DNA of 64,000 nt from Acanthochromis polyacanthus. Lineage: Eukaryota > Chordata > Actinopteri > Pomacentridae. Both the position numbers and the translations under genes were made by a program. The notes beneath the pieces are model-generated. The model searched no databases. It worked only from the letters and a program-made list of their open reading frames with translations, and was not told where the DNA came from. This document shows positions 24,501-38,880 of the stretch, piece after piece. The DNA is taken from assembly GCF_021347895.1 (NCBI RefSeq), contig NC_067123.1, positions 7,569,828-7,633,827 on the forward strand, in the 5' to 3' direction. Every line of letters starts with the position of its first letter. Position 1 is the first letter of the stretch.

Positions 24501-27500
24501 CTTGGAGGAAGTTTACATGTGGGAGGTGACAGACAGCATACTGGTTGTCTTGATCACAGATAAAATACATACAAAGCTTTACAAACATCTCTGTGTGCAT
24601 TTTGAAAGAGATTAGCTTATTAGCATAAAAACTCTGCCAAATATGGTCATTTTTACACTTGGGATTTTGTATAGAATAAACAAATCACTCCATTTATCAT
24701 ATTAATTAGTGAATTTAAGATGGATTTCGAGAGTTTTGTTTATTTTGTTAACTGTTAGCTTACCTTAGCTAACAGGCTGCTGGTTGGATCTTCATGTTGA
24801 ACAGACAGACAGGTGTCAACACAACAAAACAAAACATCACATTTAGACCTAATTATACTTGTAGAAATGATAGATGCAAACAGACGCGTTTTTACAAACA
24901 TCCCTCTGAGTAGTTTGGCCCATTTGCTGTTTCACTTTCTAGAGTTGTGTCTTTTCATTAACTGTTAGCTTATCTTAGCATGAAAACTTGTGTGGAATAA
25001 GCAAATAATCCCTTACTTTGTGTTAATTAGTGAACTTGAAGTGGATTTTGTTGCGTCATGTAAATAGATCCAGGCTAGCAGTTTGCATTCCTTATGCTAA
25101 GCTAACGTTCTAGGTTGTAGCTTCACATTTAATGAACTGACATGTACGCAACAAAGTAAAATGCCATATTTAGTGTGCTTGTTGTAGTGATGATAGATGC
25201 AAACATCCAAATTTTTACAAACATTTGTGTGTGAGTTTTGGTCGATTTGCTATTTTTCTTTCAAAGTTGTTTCTTTTCACTGACTGTTAGCTTGCCTTAG
25301 CAAGTGTGGAATATAATAATAGTTCGTGAACTTTAGGTGGATTTTGTTAAGTTGTGTAGATGGATCCAGGCTAGCAGTTTGCATTCCTTATGCTAAGCTA
25401 GCAGGCTGCTGGACAGACAGACGTCAACACAACAAAACAAAACATCATATTTAGTCCTTATTATATTTGCTGTAGTGATAATAGATGCAAACAGACAAAT
25501 CCTTACAACATCCCTGCAAACATCCCTGTTGCATGCATGTCTTTAATCCTACTTTGATTAAAAATCCATTAAGTAAATCTCTCCAGCTGCCCTCCTTAAT
25601 TCACCACTTCCAGTCTTCTTCTCTATGCCAAGACTTGAAGAGGAAAGACAGCGATCCAGAAGTGACTCATAGAAAAGTCCAGCCACTCCCTGTTTCTGTC
25701 TGTCTGTTTACCTGCTGCTCAGTCAGCCACATTCAGACAGAACCAGAGAGGAGAAGACACGGTTGGAAAACAGAGAGATAAGAATGGAAAATAAAGAGAG
25801 GAGTGGAATAAAGTGAGGGTGAAACCGAGAAGGGGGAGTTTGGTGAGTCGTGTCAGCAGAACACAGACAATAACATCGACTCCTACACGGTTTCAGCCAC
25901 ATCTGCCACAGTGGCTGCAAGTTAAAATGCCAAAATGCCCTTTAAAGAGCAGATCCAGCACCAGAACTCATTGGCTTCTTGGCTTTCTTCCCCTTAAGAT
26001 GCTTTTAAAGTAATGCAGTTGTCTAATCCATTACTCTAATGAAGTTTGATCTCATTGCCAAGAGGAAGACAACTAAAGACAACTATAGAGTTCTCTTTTT
26101 CATATATTTTAAACATTTTAAGTACTCAAATCTACAAAAACACACAGAATGCATCTTTCAGTCTCATTTGAACGATACAGAAAAGAAGTTTTGTCTTATT
26201 TTGAGTCAACTGGGATTTAAAGATGTATTTTTAGAAATTGCTTTGGTGCCAAAATCCTCGAATGTCTTTCCGAGTCACTGCTGGTGTTTAGAAGTTGCAG
26301 AGTTTCAAAACAATGGGACGCTTTGGGATTTGAGGGGGCTGTTGTGTGTTTCAACCAAGTCAGGGGCATTCTGGAAAATATGCTTATTCACCGTCCTGCT
26401 CACAGTTAGATGAAGAAATGTTATCATTAATCACAGTAGGTTAAATATGAAGCCAGCTGATTAGAGATTACAGGTAGAAGTGATGAAATCCAGCCACCAG
26501 CATCTCAAATATTCATTAATTAAAGGTCTTCTAAGCATTTTTTAGGCCTTTTTATCATGCATACTACCGTTCAAAAGTTTGGAGTACCTTAGAAATGTCC
26601 TTATTTTTGAAAGAAAGGCAGTTTTTTCAATGAAGATAACATTAAATGAATCAGAAATCCAGTCTAGACATTGTTAATGTGGTAAATGGCTATTGTAGCT
26701 GGAAATTTTTAATGGAATGTCTAGTACGGGTACAGAGGAACATTTCCAGCAACCATCACTCCTGTGTTCTAATGCTACATTGTGTTAGCTAATGGTGTTG
26801 AAAGGCTTATTGATGATTAGAAAACCCTTGTGCAGTTATGTTAGCACATGGATAAAAGTGTGAGTTTTCATGGAACACATGAAATTGTCTGGGATATATG
26901 TGATGAGTCAAGTAAGTAGTCATGGTCCAGCTTTTCCATCATCAAAAACACTAAATTCAGACTTCCAGGGTTTCGTACATAACAGATCTGAAGAACCGAT
27001 GATGTTCATGCTGTGGTTTTACAGTGTTTAAGCAGAGCTGTAGAGAGCTCCCATCAATGTTATTTTTAGGCAGAAAAAGACTATTTTAATAGGAAAAAAT
27101 TGATAAAATATGAAACCCAAACACTTAAAATCTTCATTCATGTCTAAAAATAAACCGGCACAACTTGTGAACTTGAAGCTTTGAGGAAATTTCCATTTAT
27201 GAGATTCATATGGAATTTTCTTGTAAAGACAGTAGACACAAACCCTACTGAAACAGACCCAAAAACATAAAGGTGAATGTTGTTAAAATGAGACACCTGG
27301 TACATTAGGAAAGTTGGGCTTTATCCTGTAATAAGTATTTCTGTGCATCTTGATTTACTTTGGGTATTTTGTGTATTTTTTCCTACATGTTCTAATTGTT
27401 TGCACTATTTTTGCTGCTGTTACGACGGAAATTACCCCACTGTGGGATTAGTAAAGGCTTATTTTATTTTATCTTAGCTTATTTTATCTTATTTTAACTT

Positions 27501-30500
27501 CTCTTATCTTTTTATATCTGAATTTAACTTACCTTGTCTTTAAGGAGTAAATAAATTAACTCAAAAGTAGTGTTTGTGCAAAGCTGAACTGTTAAACTTA
27601 TAAAATCCTATATATATATAAATGTACTGACTGATTGTATTTTGTCTTGTTCTGTGATGTAATTGTCTCTCAGCCTCAGTAAGAATCAGCTCTATTCAGA
27701 TTTTGACCTTTTAAATTATGCAGATTTTGTTAGCGTCTCATTTTGCCTGTTGCATATTCCAAAAATGTGATAGTGCTCTGAGTCACTGAGATGGAAAAAA
27801 AATTCTGTGGTTCACAAAATACAGAGTTGAGGCTTTGGAATTATTTATTAATTTTTCAGTAGTTTCCAGTTTACCAACAGTCGCTACGCAAAAATCACTC
27901 AAAAGCATAAAAATCTCTCTCAGACTGTAGAGAAGTTGAGTTTTTTGGGCTGTTTTCATGTCATCAGTGACATCACGTGCTGACCTCGTCTTCTCTCCGT
28001 CTCCAGCTGATGACATCAAGCCCTGCCCTCGCTGCGGCGCTTACATCATCAAGATGAACGACGGCAGCTGTAATCACATGACCTGCGCCGTCTGCGGCTG
28101 TGAGTTCTGTTGGCTCTGCATGAAGGAGATCTCCGACCTGCACTACCTCAGGTACATCCCATAATGCTCTGTTTCTGTCAGCTCAGCACGTGTTTGGTGA
28201 GAAAACCTGACCAAGTCTCAAATTTTATAAAAAGTATTTATTTCATTAAAAAAAAAAGAGCTTGATCTCTGAAGATTCTGTAAAAAACAAAAAATTCTGA
28301 GCTCTGTGGTGCAAATGTGGAGCCACGACTGACTGAGCTGTGACCAACAGTCATCTGACAAAAAATCAGGGAGTTTTTGGCTGAACTGCAGGATGCGTTT
28401 GTACGAAACAGTGTATGGTAACAAATTAGAGTGACTGAGAGAAAAATAAATCAATACAGCGTGGCTTTAAAACCGTATAAATTTGTTTGAAGATGCATTC
28501 AGCATGGCGAAACATCAACAGCAGTGTGAAAACACCTAGTTTGTAGAGGTTGACTCAACGCGCTTGGTGAGAACACTTAACCAAATCTCCAATTTTCAAA
28601 AATTACTTGTCTCATTTAAAAATATTCCCAAAGTAAAATGTTTGCTCGAAGAAGATTCTGTAAAAAAAAAAAAAAAAAAAAAAAAAAATTCTGCTTAATA
28701 ATTATTATTTAAAATACTATGTTGATTAAAAAAAAAAGTTCCCACGATTACAAGAGACACAATGAAAAAAATAGTACTTTAAAAGGAGACTTAAATTAAT
28801 TTGAACTGTTTTATTTGAGATTCAGTTTGGTAATCAGGGGGTGGGACAAGAGAAAAATTAAATTTTAGGTGGAACCCCAGACTTATTTGGTCTCAGGAAA
28901 AGAACATTTACACAACAACTGCATGTTTTAATATTTTGTACATGGATTATTTGAAATTTGATGGGTGGGACGTAAAATGTCCTCCAGCTCTGGAATGATC
29001 CAGAAAGTGACTTATAGAATTAAGGATGAACAAAAACATTATGAGGAGCTTTGGGGATCCTTTGGAAAGGATGTGAAGGACATGGATTTGGACGGGGATT
29101 TAGATAGTTGAATGCTTGTTGGTGTTTTGTTTTTTTCCGCATGTATATTATCGACTATTAAATAAAAAAGATGTTGTTGGAAAAACAACAGAACATGTCA
29201 CAGATGAGTAGTTGAAGGACTGCTCATACAGGAACCTCAACAGTTTGACATCTTCTGATTCAGTTTTTAGCGTTAGATGAGTCCATCGTCCTTTTGTGTC
29301 TTTTTAGCGATTAGCAGAGAATAGAGACTAGAAACAGCCGAGTTCTGTCTAATATTCTCATTTTAGAATCAGTTTTTGTGTGACATAAACAAATAATCCA
29401 TAGAACATGTTAATCTGTGAACGTTAGGTAGAGACCTCCTCTGGGGAAAATTGATGTTTTTATACCTTGTTAACATGTACATACGGTGTTTTTTATACAT
29501 TATGAGACATATGAAAACAGGAACATTAACTAAGACTTCTGGGTGCGTTCATATGCGACAAACCTGAAGAGCAAAAAATCAAACAATTCTTTCTGTTTTA
29601 ACGTTTCTAGCTCTGATGAATGGTGTCAATTTGGTGATTCTGTGAAGAAAACTGGTGGGTTCAGAGGATTAACTTCTTCATTCTTTATGTTTTCCCTCCA
29701 TCAGTCCTTCTGGCTGTACGTTCTGGGGGAAGAAGCCTTGGAGCAGGAAGAAGAAGATCCTGTGGCAGCTGGGAACTCTGATCGGAGCTCCGGTCGGCAT
29801 CACGCTGATCGCTGGCATCGCCGTTCCCGCCATGGTCATCGGAATCCCGGTTTACGTCGGCCGCAAGGTGAGAAACCCGCAGTTTTAGTTTTAGCCGCGG
29901 CGCTGTGAGGAACCAGCAGGTCTTTATATGATCATGTAGAGATGTGAAGACAGAACAAAAACAGACATATTTAGATTTGCGAGGAGACGTTTTCCTTCTT
30001 ACAGCCTTCAGTTCTTGTCTTTTTATTGCTTTTTTCACAGGTTTAGATACTTTTTTATGTCATTTACAGACACTTTATGTCCTTTTCAATGGTAATTACA
30101 TTCAAATAAATAGATTTTAACAAGAACTGAAATAGTGTAATGATGGAAAACTGATCAGCGACAATCATTTGATGTGTTTTATGAGCATTAAAGGCAGATA
30201 TTCATCAGGTCCAGCTTCTCAAATGTGAATATTTTCTGGTTTTCTTAGTTTTCTGTGACAGTAGACAGAATGTACTTTAGTTTTGTGCTTTTGTTCAGAA
30301 AAAACAAGGCTGTTGAAAATGTCGGTAAAGGGCATTTCACAGTTTGCAGCCTAAATGTTTAAATAATTAGAGAAAATTTTCATTGAAAATCCTTTTTTTT
30401 TAATCTTGTTAGCATGGCCATATGGTGTTTTCTTACATGTAGCTCAGTTTTTGAAACAGGGACGTCCACAGTTTGACAGCTGCTGTTTCAATTTTAAGCA

Positions 30501-33500
30501 TTAGACAAAAAAAATCCATCGTCCTCTTGTGTCTTTTTTAGCTGTTAGCTGAGCATTACAACTGGAAACAGCCTAGTTCTGTCTTATATTCTCATTTTTA
30601 GAATCAGTTTTTGTATGAAATTAAGAAATAATCCATATAACATGTTAATTTGTGAACTTTATGTCAATTTCTAAAGACCTTTTCTGGTACAAATCAAGTT
30701 TTTGACCTTGTTCACATGTTCTTTTGCTGTTTTTTATACATTATATGACGTATGACTGTCTCAAAAATGTAAATTTAGACTTCCACGTATGCTCATATGT
30801 AACAAACCTAAAGAGTGCTCATTATTACATCTAAGTTACTACTAATGCATAAAGAGATTATTTTAATGGGAAAAAAACTTCTTTTAAGGGGTTTAATCAA
30901 AAAGAGGGACTTTAATATAGGAAATAACTGCAGTATCACTGATAGAAGCTTGTTTTAGACAAATGTGTGGTTTTGTGTTTCAAGGAAGTCTCCCTGATAT
31001 TACATAAAGCAGAAGCGTAAAAATGTAATTTCCTCTTTCTTTGTAACTCCATTTAGCTTTTACGTTTCAGTCGTCTGACCCTGAGCTGCATTTTTTGTTC
31101 ATATTTTACATTTAAAAGAAAAAAAGAAGTGAAAAGCAAACGGTAATGTGAGTCTACAGAGAGACGTGGAGGTTTTTCTGAGAGGAAGCGTTCTGAAATA
31201 TTAGTGACGTCTTCGTGAACTTTTATCTGACACTACAAACACTGGAGGTGCAACTGATACCAGCAAACATTTACTTTCATCTTCACACTGAGAAACTCTT
31301 TTTAATCTTTATTTCTTTATCTTCACAAACCAACGACGCGCTCTAACAATCTACAGACGTCTTTCACAACCCGCCTTAAAACATCACAGAGTCACTTTGA
31401 GACTGCTGCCCTCGATTTCACTCAACGTCACAGGTTTTCTAGAAATGACTGGAAGGGCTTTCAGGTTGGGCTGAAATAGTTTCCGTTTAAACACAGAGCT
31501 TCAGATGTGACGCCAAATTCAGGTCATTAGAACATCTGCAGAATGTCAAACTGTCTGAATATTAAACCAAATGTCTTCATAAAAGCCAGAAGAAGAGTTT
31601 CTCCTGGACTAAAAGCAGTGAATGGGACCTGAAATAGTGAAATCGTTTCCTTCTGCTCTCATTTTTAGGTCACACCTTTTTTTCTTTTGCAGTCTGGGGT
31701 TGTGCATCTTCAATTTGCTTTTTGTTTTTGGCCATTAAATTGAACTAAAATCTACAGCATTGCATGTTGAAAGTAAAATAAATGGAACATTATTAGGAAG
31801 CTGCAGAGTAGAATTACATCTGAGCTGTTTTAATGCATGAAGGGACGATTTTCATGGAAAAAAACTCTGAAACTCTGATACACAGAGATTAGTTTTTTTA
31901 GAAGTTAAACCAGTTTTGGTCCTTAAGACATCTACCAAATCTTAAATTTTCTAAATGTAAGACTAAATGTTCATAAATACCTTCATTAAAGCTAAAATAA
32001 AACTTTGCAAGTAGATTTCTCCTGAACTAAGAGCAGCGAATCTTCTCCAGTTCATGTTCGGGTCACAGATTTGTTTTCTCATAAAGAAACTGCTTCAGTT
32101 TCATTATTTTTGCTGTTAAAAAAAGACTAAAATCTATTTACTAACGCAGCAAAACAAACCTGTAACCTGTTTTTCTACAATCAGATGCACTGAAAGTCGT
32201 CTTGTGTCTCCATAAATGTGATAAAATCAGTTTTGTCATGTCAGAGTCAAAAGCGTCTACCTGAAACAAAACAGTCTTTTATGTAGGAAGGAAGATGAAT
32301 TCTGAGGAAGCTGCAGAGTAGAATTACATCTGAGTTGTTTTAATGCATGAAGGGATGATTTTCATGGAAGAAAAACTCTAAATGTGAAACTGATACGCAG
32401 AGATGAGTTTTTTTTAGAACTTGAACCAGTTTTGGTTCGTAAAACATCTACCAAATCTTAAATTTTCAAAATGTAGGACTAAATTTTCTTAAATATCTTC
32501 ATTAAAGCTAAAATAAAACTTTGCAAGTAGATTTCTCCTGGGCTAAAAGCCGAAAATGTGACTGAAAATATAGAATTTCATTTCCTTGTTTCTTGTCCGG
32601 TTCATGTTCGGGTCAGATTGACTGAAAGTCGTCTTTTGTCTCCATAAATGTGATAAAATCAGAGTTTTGTCATGTCAGAGTCAAAAGCATTCAACAGAAA
32701 GACAACAGTCTTGAAACTGTGACCCACAGAGATGAGTTTTATTAGTTAAACCAGTTTTGTCATGTGGAAACAGACTCAGTTTCATTATTTTTGCTGTTAA
32801 AATAAACTAAAATCTATTTACTAATGCAACATTACAAACATGTAACCTGCTTTTCTGCAATCAGATTTACCGAAAGTCACATTTTTTGCCAAATAAATGC
32901 TTATTTTCATGAAAAATAAAGCTTCTAAATATGAAACTCTGATGCACAGAGATGAATTTTTGGGACTTAAACCAGTTTTGGTCCTTAGAACATCTGCAAG
33001 CTGTTAAATTATCCAAAAGTAAGACCTGACAGCTGTTAAAGCATCTGAAATATTTAAATAAAAGCTATAAAAAAAATTGTAAAGGTAAAATAAAAGCATC
33101 CTGGCTGTAGTACTGACATACTGCAGCGCTCTCTTGTGGACAAAAGTGAAACTACATATTTCTGACAGTAGTTTTTGAGGATGATCTGTTTAAGAAGTTG
33201 TTTTTATGTAGAGATGGTCACAGTTTTGTTTTTGAATTTTCTCTTTTTTTGAGGTTTTTAGCAGCTGGTAAACAGATGAGGCTCGTCTCATGATTTTTTT
33301 CAGCCTTCTGGTTTCTACATTTGACCTGGAAATTAGTCTGAATGCAGCAACTTCGAAGATTTGATTCTTAGGATGATGCACAGGAAACCAGAAAACACAG
33401 CATTAGTCTGTAATAAAACTAAAGACAGATGATGCACAGGAAACCAGAAAACACAGCATTAGTCTGTAATAAAACTAAAGACGGATGTTGCAGCTGCATC

Positions 33501-34335
33501 ACATTCAGCTGACGTCGCTTTTAAACGACATCGTTTTGTGAAACAGCTGTTACTTCGACTCTTCTCTTCTCGGTTTTCTTCCTCGGTTCGACTCGATTAG
33601 AGGAGTGAGGAGAGCCGGATATCTACTAGAGATACAGCATGTTGTTTATTGAGCAGCTGTGGTCCTTTACTCAGAGATTTACCGATCGTGAATGTCCTCT
33701 GGGAGTGTTTTGTTGCTGCTTTGTGACAAATCATGACTCAGAACTGGTTCTTTAGAAAGAAGCTTTAAAGGCTGTTTAAAAGAAATGAATCAAAGTGTAG
33801 ATGGGCGATGATTCAGAGTGAATCCCTGCAGGAAAGCCTCACTATTCTTTACTCAAATGAACTGAAGTTTTTTGCTTTATTGTTAATACAGGTTTTGTTA
33901 TGAAGTGCAGATGTGAAGCTTTGACAAGTTTACTTTCTGCAACAACACAAAAATTACATCCAGTCGCTTTTTCACACATGAATCTGATGTTTCATTTAAG
34001 TTAAATTTGATTAAAATATAACAAGATTACTCCTCAGTTACATGAATAAAGGAAACGAGAAAGAATGCAGATGTTTGGGGAAATTTGGACTCATGAGGAA
34101 ACACAGACGGCAGGTGCAGAACAAAGGGGTTTTCTGCTCAGTTCAGTGTAATTTTCAACAAACGGTTTCCTGTTTTACGTGCCAGCGTGGTGGTGATGAC
34201 ATTAGAGCTGCAGCTGAAGAGTATTTCCATTGTTGGTCTAGTTTTCAGTTGGTTGTTTGCTGTATAAAATGTTGGTCTCCTGAAACCTGAGATGAAAAAT
34301 GTCTTCACTGTCACAGAGGAGGAAAGAAGATAGAA

Positions 34336-34377
<42 letters not shown>

Positions 34378-34754
34378 CTTTATTTTGAGAGCACTTTACA
34401 CCACACTCAGCTGACCAAAGTGCTTTCCAGTTAAAATCAAACAGTAAAATTAGAAAAAAGCCAAATTAAAAGAAAACAACAATAGAATACATGTCAAAAA
34501 ATCAAATCAAATCAAATCAAATAAGATAAAATGTCACCACATTACGGAGTATTTAAAGCCAGTCTGAAAAAATATGTTTTGAGCTGGGCTTTGAAAAGGC
34601 CAAAGGCAGTGATAATAATCATAATAATAACAGTAAACTAGGAAATATTCACATTTTAGAAGCTATAATCAGAGGATTTGAGACTTTTTTCTTTTATAAA
34701 CTTTATATTATTGTATTGTTTTTTAAATTATTATTATTATTATTATTATTCCAC

Positions 34755-34792
<38 letters not shown>

Positions 34793-37700
34793 TATTTTTT
34801 AAAAATTGGGGTATTCTTGTAATATTGTGACTTCATTTTGGAATATTTTATCTTTAATCTGAAAATATTTCTGAATCATAAAGTTTTTATTGCCATTGTA
34901 CGCTCTGCACAACAAAAAGTAAATATCAAAATACAAAACACAGGACATTCTATAATCAATAAAAAGCTGACTGCAGAGATAAGGGTATGTGAATTATATT
35001 CATGTAATGTAACAACTGTAAAATGAATTTAATACATTAAGAATAAGATATGTGGTTAGTTATGAAGTTGTTTTGATGCTTTCTTTTCATTATATTGGAG
35101 TTTTATTTGTAAGTAATTTAAACCGGCAGTCGTCTTTGTAAGGCTTCAACTATTAAACATTTTTGATGTGGAATTCTCATAAAGCACCAAGAAACCTGCA
35201 AAAATCACATTTTAGAAACTGTAACTGATGAATCTTTAGCCTGAAACATGAATGATTTCCTCCTTTACATTTTAGATTAATTGAATTTTTTTTACACTAC
35301 CGTTCAGAAGTTTGGGGTCACTTAGAAATGCCCTTATTTTGGAAAGAAAAGCTGTTTTTTTTTTTCCAATGAAGATAACATTAAATTAATGAGAAATCCA
35401 GGCTGGACATTGTTAATGTGTAATAAATGACTATTCTAGCTGGAAACGGCTGATTTTTAATGAATATCTCCATAGGGGTACAGAGGAACATTTCCAGCAA
35501 CCATCACTCCTGTGTTCTAATGCTACATTGTGTTAGCTAATGGTGTTGAAAGGCTCATTGATGATTAGAAAACCCTTGTGCAGTTATGTTAGCACATGGA
35601 TAGAAGTGTGAGTTTTCATGAAAAACTTGAAATTGTCTGGGCGACCCTAAACTTTTGACCAGTAGTGTATGCAGCACTAAATCACCTCGTCCTCTTACAA
35701 CTTTCCTGTTTACGTCCACCTCCACTGCAGATCCACGCCCACTACGAGTTGAAGAAGACGTCTCGCCACAGGAGGAACTTGGCCATCACCGGCGGCGTCG
35801 CTCTGTCCATCATCACGGCGCCCGTCATCGCCGCCGTCAGCGTCGGTAAGAAACAACAACACGTCTGGGAAGCTGTGACAGCCGACAGACTCTTTGTTTT
35901 CTCAACATCTGGAAACTCTGATGCTCATCTCCTGGAGATTGTGTTGGAGTTTCAGTTTTCATGAAAAAAATAAAACAATGAAAACCAAATTATGGCACAA
36001 TTTTATGATGCAGATCTTCTGAAGACTGGCTCTTACTGTTTTTTTTACATCCTTTAATCTGTTGCATAATAACTTGAATTCTATTGCAACCATACAGCAG
36101 ACTCCAGATCAGGCTACATGTCGCTGATCTGAGCATCATCAAACACAAAACGTGGTTCTATGGGAGTTTTTTTTCCCGCCACAGTGAGATTGACAGCAAA
36201 AGCTAAAATGTGAAGTATGTGCAATAACCCCTACATGTTCCTGGACAATATTTAGGACATTATTAATTCCTTCTAGCATTCGGATCCATTTATTTTGCAT
36301 TTCATCTTTTATCCTCTAATAGAGTGTTTTGTTTTTGGAAATTTTTGTACTTCAAAACCCCCTAACATCAGTCACCAATGACAGGCTTATACCGCAATCT
36401 ACATCCGGACATGGGAGAGTAAACACAATCAGCAAATTCCAAGATTGCACTGATCCAAATCAAAACCATGCTTGACTTGTGTTTGTTGAAGTTGTTTCCT
36501 CATGCAGCGACACTCTGCTCCCACTGCTCCTGTAACCTGGAAGTTCAGCTATATAAACATGTCGAGCAGTGATGGTGACGCAAGCTAAATCTTCAAATGC
36601 TTGAACTTAAGTTTTCTTTTCAGGAAGAGGAAGAATTTACAGAGATAAATCTAGTAGGTAGGGCAGGTAAAGATCAGTTTCCTGTTTTGATAGATGTTTA
36701 TTTTATTTCTTATTTATTCAGTCAACTCCAAGAGAGCCCTACTCAGGCCTATGTGCTTAGACTGTCTGTGCACAAATCTTGAATCTTGAATGCAGGTCGA
36801 GCAGAAAATCTATTAAAAACTAAATCAAGGACATAATGGATCTCCATTTTCTTAAACTGATTATCCACTGTGTTTTTCTTCAACCATCTTACATGAAGTC
36901 CAATAGATCAGGTCGTGTTAAAACTGTATTTCTGTCTCCAGGTATCGGCGTTCCCATCATGTTGGCCTACGTCTACGGCGTCGTCCCCATCTCTCTGTGC
37001 AGAGGAGGCGGCTGTGGCGTCAGCAGAGGGAAGGGACGCGGTGTTCGGATCGACTTTGACGAGGACGATGGACCGATCACGGGTGAGCAGACGGGACACT
37101 GATCAGGTTAGAACTGAATCTTTAAAGTTTAAATCCGCTCTAATGATCGTTCTCCATCTGTTCCTGCAGTGGCTGACGCCTGGCGAGCTCTGAAGTCTCC
37201 GAGCCTCGGTGAGAGCAGCCTGGACGGGGCGGTCAGCGGTCTGAGCACCACCTCCCCCAGCGAGGGGCTCTCTGTGGCCCCCGGGGCCCTGGGCGACACC
37301 CCCCACTTCAACACCCTGGCTGGAGGAGCTCTGGGGACTCGGACCAGCAAGTACAGCAGGTGAGGGTTTGTTCAAATTCAAGACATGTTTAGTCTCACCA
37401 TCATTCTGATATAGACGGAAAAAGCACCCTGGCTGGTTGTATTTCTTTATCCAATCAGATTTGTCTTGGGCGGAGCTAAATGAAGGATATGGCTTTGGTG
37501 AAATTTGTTTGAAAGTTTTGGTGGAGAATTTATATGAATATGTTGATCCTTTAGGGCTGCACGGTGAGTCAGTGGTTAGCACTGTCGCCTCACAGCCAGA
37601 AGATCCCTGTTCATGTCCCGACCTGGACCTGGGATCTTTCTGCATGGAGTTTGCATGTTCTTGCGGTTTTCTCTGGGTACTCCCACAGTCCAAAAAAATC

Positions 37701-38848
37701 CATCCATCAATTATCTATACACTACTTAATCCTCATTAGGGTCACGGGGTCTGGAATCTATCCCAGCTGACTGAAGGCAGAGGACACCTGGACAGGTAGC
37801 AGTCTATCACAGGACTACACATGGAGACAATCACACTCACATTCACAGCTACAGACAATTTAGATTCACCAATTATTCTCGGCCCTAAGTCAGCTTAGGC
37901 AGACTCCAGCCCCCCATGACCCCAATGAGGATTAAGCGGTGTATAGATAATGGATGGACATTGATCATTTACTGGGAAGAACTAGCTGGGCTATCTAAAT
38001 CCTCAGCAAAACTTTACGTTTTCAGCGTGGTAGTTTGCTGCCTGGAGGTTGCTGTTGTTGTTGTGGTTGTTGTTGTGTCCAAAGTAATTTCTGAAAACCT
38101 AAACAGGTAGATAGCAGAAGGAGAGAACAAGACCGCCTGACATAAGCCACCAATGAGAGTCAGTGACTCAGCAGTCTACATCTGCTGAGTCACTGCACTA
38201 ATTGTTTCGTTGAATATTCTGTTTCATGATCGGTGTGAAAGTTAGGGTTCATGTTTTTGTGTCTTTGTTGAGTCTCAGTGTTCTTATCAGAGTGATTTTG
38301 TTGCTCCAGGCTGGAGGTCCAAGCAGGAGAACTCGCTAAAGAATCGACCCAGAGAGAGACAGGAAGTCTGGGAGCAGGAAGTGACTGTGCCAGCACCCGA
38401 GGAATGGCCGGATCCATCATCTCCTCCTACACCCTACCTGACAGGTGAGGAACGACTCCTCTTATGGTTATTATTCTGCTTCTTCTGCTGCTACTACGAC
38501 TACTACTACTACTACTATTACTACTATGACTGTTACTACTATTAGTACTACTACTACGACAACAACTGCTACTACTACTGCTGCTGCTACTACTGCAACT
38601 ACTAGTACTACTATTTCTACTAAAACTACTTTTACTATTACATCTACTACTTCTTCTACTTGTACTATTACTACAACTTCTACTACTATGACAACTACTA
38701 CTACTACTGCTACCTCATCTTCTCATCTTCTTCTACTACTACAACTGCTACTACTTCTGTTACTACTCCTACTACTTATACTATTTCCACTACTTCTTCT
38801 GCCTGTTCTCCTCCTTCTTCTTCTTCTTCTACTACTACTTCTACGACG

Positions 38849-38880
<32 letters not shown>

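Larger units (their letters stand above)
29868..35730 (+). other. rnf19b: rnf19b intron 4 (5.9 kb)
   Basis: Contains the second arm of the exon-4-flanking duplication (about 30395-30830), a tandem repeat cluster (31440-33060), a 56-bp perfect-looking duplication (33372-33483), an AATC run, an ATT run and MITE copy B. The rest (29868-30390, 30840-31440, 33484-34330, 34800-35290) has no exon or element that I recognise. Confidence 0.7.

Noticed and set aside
26039..26413. 124-codon frame in rnf19b intron 2
   Set aside because: No recognisable domain, no splice context and AT-rich chance-like composition.
37554..37690. A genuine tRNA gene
   Set aside because: The A- and B-box-like words belong to the head of a SINE; the sequence lacks a full cloverleaf and continues into the SINE body.
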